A stretch of DNA of 10,098 nucleotides, from positions 1 to 10,098 of the forward strand of contig CAYZGX010000019.1 in assembly GCA_964478235.1 (NCBI GenBank). The letters run 5' to 3'. The translations under genes and the position numbers were made by a program. The notes below the pieces were generated by a model that saw nothing but the letters and a program-made list of their open reading frames with translations, was not told where the DNA came from and made no database searches. Position 1 is the stretch's first letter. Each line of letters begins with the position of its first letter. Origin of the DNA: 2-02-FULL-45-10 sp964478235 (GTDB taxonomy: Bacteria; Patescibacteriota; Patescibacteriia; Magasanikbacterales; GWA2-37-8). Below, in pieces: positions 6,941 through 10,098 of the stretch.

Positions 6941-7507
6941 TTATACTAAACGCTTTTCTACCACCGACCAGTCAATGGATTTAAAGAAGGTTTCGATATA
7001 GTCAGCTCGTTTGGTGCCATAATCAAGCATAAAAGCATGCTCAAAAACATCCATCACCAAAAGTGGCTGGCAACCAGTGAAGTGACCAACATCATGTTCG
7101 TTGATCCAGACATTAAACAGGCGATCAGCTTCAGCGTCAAAATAGACGATAGCCCAACCAATCCCTCGCATACTACCGACCGCTTTAAAATCTTTTACCC
7201 AAGCTTCATAACTGCCAAAATCTTTTTCAATTTTGGCAGTGAGGGTAGCATCTGAGAGGGCTACTCCCCCATTTTTCATATTACCAAAATACAATTCATG
7301 GAGACGCATCCCATCAAACTCCCAACCAAAGCGACGCTTGAGTTCGTTGTATTCTGGCGTACCAAGTGTGGTCATACCAGCTAGCGCATCAGCTAATTTA
7401 TTAGTGTTGGTAACATACCCTTCATAGAGGGTGAAGTGGTTTTTGAGGAGCTGATCGCTCAATCCTGGTGTGCCGAGGAGATGGTCGTATTTTTTAGCTT
7501 GATACAT
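6941..7507 (-). CDS. Fe/Mn-family superoxide dismutase
   Basis: A 188-residue cytosolic superoxide dismutase that converts superoxide to oxygen and hydrogen peroxide. The four metal ligands are recognisable: His24 (KNHFTLYEGYV), His70 (GMRLHELYFGNM), and Asp153 and His157 (MDVFEHAFMLDYG). Tyr31 takes the place of the active-site gateway Tyr. Two differences from E. coli SodA and SodB stand out. The residue four before the second His ligand is Gly66, as in Mn enzymes rather than the Gln of Fe enzymes. The position of the Mn-enzyme Gln is occupied by His138 in WINEHD. The metal preference therefore cannot be assigned, and neither sodA nor sodB is given. It lies 5 bases after the lipoprotein gene in the peroxiredoxin operon, so product peroxide could be removed by the co-expressed enzyme. 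Confidence 0.95.
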   Translation of the reverse strand: MYQAKKYDHLLGTPGLSDQLLKNHFTLYEGYVTNTNKLADALAGMTTLGTPEYNELKRRFGWEFDGMRLHELYFGNMKNGGVALSDATLTAKIEKDFGSYEAWVKDFKAVGSMRGIGWAIVYFDAEADRLFNVWINEHDVGHFTGCQPLLVMDVFEHAFMLDYGTKRADYIETFFKSIDWSVVEKRLV

Positions 7508-7512
7508 AGAGT

Positions 7513-8037
7513 TTATTTAATCGGATGTAATGATTGTAAAATCGCACTTGCTTCTTGGTCAGCCTCAAGATATTCAAAAATTATCAGTTCGTAGCTACCG
7601 TGAGGTATGTAGATAAACCCATTTAGACGACCAGTCGGCTTGTCAACCAAGCTCACTTCCCAGCCAGAAAACTCATTGATAGTAATCTGCTTTGTTTTGA
7701 CCGCCTTGTCGTCAAAATATTTTTTTGTAAGTTCCGCCAACTTGCTTTCAGGGTACACGGTTGATTTTATAAGAAGGAAGTTGAGGCCAATGGGTTCGAT
7801 TGTACCTTTACGAAGTAAATCTACTGCCAGAGAGCTTGGCTGCACTGGATCGCCACCCGGAATCCCTATGAGATAAACAGTTTCTGGATACGAAAAAGAG
7901 TACTTACCCACCGTATTACTATACACAGCCATCGTCGCCGCCTGTTCAACGGTATTTTTTTGTTGAACAACCTGTTTTTCACAACCGCCACCAACCAGCA
8001 CTAACACCCCAATCGCGCTAATAAGCAGTTTATTCAT
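7513..8037 (-). CDS. Putative lipoprotein of unknown function
   Basis: A 174-residue protein with a short N-terminal hydrophobic signal (about 4-15) ending in LVGGGC (14-19), which looks like a lipoprotein signal with Cys19 as the lipid-bearing residue. The lipobox is not ideal, since Gly sits at -3. After a Gln- and Val-rich linker, the region from about residue 43 (VGKYSFSYPE) to the end (SAILQSLHPI) resembles the small globular 'PsbP-like' pattern often seen in bacterial lipoproteins, but this is a weak resemblance and I assign no function. The start codon is 3 bases after the peroxiredoxin stop and the stop is 5 bases before the superoxide dismutase start, so it sits between two oxidant-removing enzymes in one operon. 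A role at the membrane under oxidative stress is inference only. Confidence 0.82.
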   Translation of the reverse strand: MNKLLISAIGVLVLVGGGCEKQVVQQKNTVEQAATMAVYSNTVGKYSFSYPETVYLIGIPGGDPVQPSSLAVDLLRKGTIEPIGLNFLLIKSTVYPESKLAELTKKYFDDKAVKTKQITINEFSGWEVSLVDKPTGRLNGFIYIPHGSYELIIFEYLEADQEASAILQSLHPIK

Positions 8038-8040
8038 ACA

Positions 8041-8637
8041 CTAAATTTTACCAACTAGATCCATGCCTGGTTTGAGGGTTTTGGAGCCTGGTTTCCATTT
8101 GGCTGGGCAAACTTCTCCGCCGTGACCGCGCACATATTCGGCGGCTTGGAGTTTGCGAACCAATTCATCAGCACTGCGACCGATACTATTGTCGTGCACT
8201 TCAAAAGCTTTGAGTACACCATCTGGATCAATGATAAAAGTACCACGCAAGGCCAACCCTTCGTTTGGGATATAGACGCCCATTTCTTTGGATAGCGCGC
8301 CAGTCGGGTCGGCAACCATTGGGAATTCAATCTTTTTGATAGCTGGCGAGTTGTCGTGCCACGCTTTGTGCACAAACACCGTGTCGGTGGATACGCTCAA
8401 TATCTCAACATTCATTTTCTTAAACTCTTCATAATGATCGGCGAGGTCTTCGAGCTCAGTTGGGCAGACAAAGGTAAAATCTGCTGGATAGAAAAATAGC
8501 ACCAGCCATTTTCCCAGATAATCAGAGAGTTTAATTTTGAGCTGTTTATTGTTCTGAAAGGCTGAGAGTTCAAAATCGGCTACTTTTTGACCAATAACTG
8601 GGAGTTTGTTTACCGACACTTCTTCATGGTGGGACAT
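8041..8637 (-). CDS. Typical 2-Cys peroxiredoxin (AhpC/Prx1 type)
   Basis: A 198-residue thiol peroxidase that reduces hydrogen peroxide and organic peroxides. The peroxidatic site is YPADFTFVCPTE (50-61) with Pro51, Thr55 and Cys58, completed by Arg131 in LRGTFIID. The resolving cysteine is Cys177 in GGEVCPAKW, giving the typical two-cysteine disulfide cycle between subunits. The C-terminus ends in GMDLVGKI without the YF motif of peroxide-sensitive eukaryotic enzymes, and no GGLG loop is seen, so it is expected to resist over-oxidation. No AhpF or thioredoxin reductase gene is in the window, so the electron donor is unknown. It is the first gene of the five-gene unit, behind a good promoter. 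I do not assign ahpC because Prx1- and AhpC-type members are hard to separate by eye. Confidence 0.96.
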   Translation of the reverse strand: MSHHEEVSVNKLPVIGQKVADFELSAFQNNKQLKIKLSDYLGKWLVLFFYPADFTFVCPTELEDLADHYEEFKKMNVEILSVSTDTVFVHKAWHDNSPAIKKIEFPMVADPTGALSKEMGVYIPNEGLALRGTFIIDPDGVLKAFEVHDNSIGRSADELVRKLQAAEYVRGHGGEVCPAKWKPGSKTLKPGMDLVGKI

Positions 8638-8664
8638 ACGAGAACATTAATAACGAATATACTG

Positions 8665-8694
8665 ATTGTAACGGTCGAGAAGTGCTTCTGTCAA
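8665..8694 (-). promoter_or_regulatory. Sigma-70-type promoter of the peroxiredoxin operon
   Basis: On the minus strand a perfect -35 hexamer, TTGACA (8689-8694), is followed after 18 bases by TACAAT (8665-8670), which has one mismatch to the -10 consensus. The start point would be near 8658, leaving a leader of about 20 bases before the ATG at 8637 with no Shine-Dalgarno sequence. A small dyad, AGAAG-CA-CTTCT (8678-8689), lies in the spacer and touches the -35 box. It could be an operator, but it is short. Confidence 0.75.
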
Positions 8695-8697
8695 GCC

Positions 8698-8724
8698 AAA
8701 AAAGCCACCTGAGTAGGTGGCTTT
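8698..8724 (-). terminator. Rho-independent terminator after the upstream serine hydrolase gene
   Basis: A perfect 10-base-pair stem (8701-8710 with 8715-8724, AAAGCCACCT/AGGTGGCTTT) with a 4-base loop is followed on the minus strand by a run of six T (complement of 8698-8703). It begins 9 bases past the TAA at 8734. The -35 box of the next promoter starts only three bases beyond it. Confidence 0.92.
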
Positions 8725-8733
8725 GTCGCTATT

Positions 8734-9717
8734 TTAACGCAATTTTCGGTAAATCACCCGAGAAACATCGGCGGCAACTTCTCCTAAAACTTTGACGTTT
8801 GAACCTTTAGACATAACGCAGAGCAAATACGGTCGATTAGGTAGATAGACGATACCGCAATCATGTAATTGTTTAAGACCGGTTTTTTCATCTAACCGCT
8901 CTCCAAATTTATGAGCTACCGGCACACTACTCGGAACACCAGCCACAATACCATCGCTGAATTCGCTATTGGCCAATAAATAGAGGGCTTTTTCTGAATA
9001 GAACTGGTTCACGTAGGTGGCATTATACAGAATTCGGAAGAACGAAGCATAGGTTCGAACACTCACCTTATACTGATCGTTTTGAGGTACAGAGATGCCC
9101 AGATCCGAATAGCTTTGCTCCAGACGCTCGGCTTTGAGCACTTTAAACAAAGCATCAGCAGCACTATTATCGGAGAAACGAATCATGACCTCAACGAGCT
9201 GGGCAACGGTATATTTCTTGCCAAATTCAAGAGAGTTTAGTGGAGGGATTTCTTGTTTAAAACTTTCGTCTTTTTCCAATAAGACCTCACGTTCTAGAAT
9301 ACTCGGATTTTCCATAGCTTCTCGTAGCACACTAATCATGAGCGGAACTTTGAGCAAACTACCTGGAATAAACTCCTCTTTTTCATCAATACCAAACCAC
9401 GGACCATTGTTTAAATCTCGAAAATAGACGGAGACTTTCTCTATTTCTGGCTTTTTTTCAAAATCATGAACAAGTACCGTCACCTCTTCTTTTATTTCAT
9501 TAACCGTTTTATTAGAAACAGAATCGTAGTCCGAACACTCCAGAAGCGGACTCGTAAAGATTGCGGAAGCGTTTTTTTCTCGAAATTCTCTTTTTTGCGC
9601 TATTAGTGCGTTTTTATTTATGCGATTGCCGGGGCACGCATACCAGCCAATAACAATGCCGACGCAAACAGATAGTGCGATAAGAAGGCTTTTTTTAAGA
9701 TGGTCTTTAGTTATCAT
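8734..9717 (-). CDS. Membrane-anchored class A beta-lactamase-like serine hydrolase (paralog 2)
   Basis: A 327-residue anchored serine hydrolase with a membrane segment at about 10-27. Active-site boxes are GSLLK (119-123) with Ser120 and Lys123, SDN (182-184) and HKFG (269-272). As in its paralog at 5959-6927, the omega-loop Glu motif is absent between SDN and RTYA (221-224), and KTG is replaced by KFG. The two share identical stretches such as VYFRDLNNGPWFGIDEKE (97-114 here) and TYASFFRILYN (222-232 here), so they come from one duplication. The frame is open to 9996, but that part overlaps rpoC in another frame. The ATG at 9717 starts right before the anchor and sits downstream of a promoter, so I chose it. 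The gene is transcribed alone between two terminators. The likely role is acting on peptidoglycan peptides or another surface substrate; substrate unknown. Confidence 0.9.
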   Translation of the reverse strand: MITKDHLKKSLLIALSVCVGIVIGWYACPGNRINKNALIAQKREFREKNASAIFTSPLLECSDYDSVSNKTVNEIKEEVTVLVHDFEKKPEIEKVSVYFRDLNNGPWFGIDEKEEFIPGSLLKVPLMISVLREAMENPSILEREVLLEKDESFKQEIPPLNSLEFGKKYTVAQLVEVMIRFSDNSAADALFKVLKAERLEQSYSDLGISVPQNDQYKVSVRTYASFFRILYNATYVNQFYSEKALYLLANSEFSDGIVAGVPSSVPVAHKFGERLDEKTGLKQLHDCGIVYLPNRPYLLCVMSKGSNVKVLGEVAADVSRVIYRKLR

Positions 9718-9738
9718 AGCGATACTTTTCTGTAACAG

Positions 9739-9768
9739 AGTATACACGAAATGAATCTGTTTATTCAA
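9739..9768 (-). promoter_or_regulatory. Promoter of the monocistronic serine hydrolase gene
   Basis: On the minus strand TTGAAT (9763-9768) and TATACT (9739-9744) are separated by 18 bases, close to sigma-70 consensus (4 and 5 of 6). The start would fall near 9732, leaving a leader of about 15 bases without a Shine-Dalgarno sequence. The promoter begins 6 bases after the rpoC terminator T-run, so the gene is set apart from rpoC transcription. Confidence 0.7.
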
Positions 9769-9774
9769 GTGAAT

Positions 9775-9807
9775 AAAAAACCTTCTGCAGATAAGCAGAA
9801 GGTTTTT
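9775..9807 (-). terminator. Rho-independent terminator after rpoC
   Basis: A perfect 8-base-pair GC-containing stem, CCTTCTGC/GCAGAAGG (9781-9788 with 9795-9802), encloses a 6-base loop. It is flanked by A and T runs that extend the stem to about 13 pairs and give six T at the 3' side on the minus strand (complement of 9775-9780). It lies about 14 bases past the rpoC stop. The T-run on the other side means it could also work in the opposite direction. Confidence 0.93.
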
Positions 9808-9820
9808 CTCTAGACTAAGC

Positions 9821-10098
9821 CTATTTCTTATACCCAGTACCGGCTGGGATAAGGCGACCAATGATAACGTTTTCTTTGAGACCTTCCAGGTAATCGATTT
9901 TACCAGTGGAAGCGGTATTAATAAGGATACGAGCGGTTTCTTGGAACGAAGCGGAGGAGAGGAAGCTCTGTGTGGAGAGAGCAACCTTACTAACACCGAG
10001 CAAGAGCTCGCGAGCCGTAGCCAACTTCATACCATCTTTCTTAGCCTGGCGGTTGGAGAATTCTACCTGAGACTTCTCAACAATTTCACCTGGCAAGA
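9821..10098 (-). CDS. rpoC: RNA polymerase beta' subunit, C-terminal end only
   Basis: The frame enters from the right edge and ends at the TAG at 9821, giving the last 91 residues of the RNA polymerase beta' subunit. Recognisable C-terminal segments are ELLLGVSKVALSTQSFLS, SASFQETARIL and GLKENVIIGRLIPAGTGY, the near-invariant region close to the active-site end of the subunit. The protein stops only two lysines after GTGY, so the C-terminal tail is very short. The apparent Met near 10096 is an internal TTG (Leu) codon, not a start. An intact terminator follows, so rpoC closes its own transcription unit, probably the rpoB-rpoC operon upstream of the window. Confidence 0.97.
   Translation of the reverse strand, partial: LPGEIVEKSQVEFSNRQAKKDGMKLATARELLLGVSKVALSTQSFLSSASFQETARILINTASTGKIDYLEGLKENVIIGRLIPAGTGYKK

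Noticed and set aside
8055..8375. 106-residue minus-strand frame inside the peroxiredoxin gene
   Set aside because: It overlaps the peroxiredoxin gene out of frame across Arg131 and the resolving Cys177, so it is a shadow.
5959..9717. Beta-lactam resistance genes
   Set aside because: The beta-lactamase-like folds lack the ExxLN deacylation motif and have KFG in place of KTG, so a resistance function is not supported.
9718..9996. In-frame upstream extension of the serine hydrolase at 8734-9717 to 9996
   Set aside because: It would overlap rpoC in another frame, cross its terminator and the gene's own promoter, and lacks any domain. The Met at 9717 directly precedes the membrane anchor.

Overview
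The window is a gene-dense bacterial segment. All eleven protein genes lie on the minus strand, so transcription runs from position 10098 towards 1. Tight packing, short genes, several membrane-anchored surface proteins, a MEMO-CapA fusion and start codons without Shine-Dalgarno sequences suggest a Candidate Phyla Radiation (Patescibacteria, perhaps Parcubacteria-like) genome. That assignment is inferred from gene style; no rRNA or other phylogenetic marker was compared. The code looks standard: the ORFs are intact and at family length. I saw no tRNA, rRNA, CRISPR array, insertion sequence or phage gene, and no gene-free stretch longer than about 105 bases.

Layout in transcription order. (1) The 3' end of rpoC (9821-10098), closed by a strong terminator. 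(2) A single-gene unit (8734-9717) with its own promoter and terminator, encoding a membrane-anchored class A beta-lactamase-like serine hydrolase. (3) A five-gene unit (8637 down to 4204) with a good sigma-70-type promoter and a terminator: 2-Cys peroxiredoxin, small putative lipoprotein, Fe/Mn-type superoxide dismutase, a second serine hydrolase paralogous to the one in (2), and a 581-residue anchored protein of unknown function. (4) A unit starting at 4122 and running off the left edge: a secreted or anchored MEMO-CapA fusion, yebC, ruvC, a SpoU-family RNA methyltransferase, and an unrecognised helical protein that is open at position 1.

How they may work together. Unit 3 joins cytosolic peroxide and superoxide removal to envelope proteins, which suggests a combined oxidative and surface stress response (inference). 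Unit 4 joins an extracytoplasmic metalloenzyme-like protein to information-processing genes: a YebC translation or regulatory factor, the Holliday-junction resolvase and an RNA 2'-O-methyltransferase.

The most interesting points are a uridine immediately before the AUG in 10 of 11 genes that all lack a Shine-Dalgarno sequence, the MEMO-CapA fusion with a changed metal-ligand position, the unknown protein at 4204-5949, the serine hydrolase pair without the beta-lactamase deacylation loop, and a superoxide dismutase with His at the usual Gln position.
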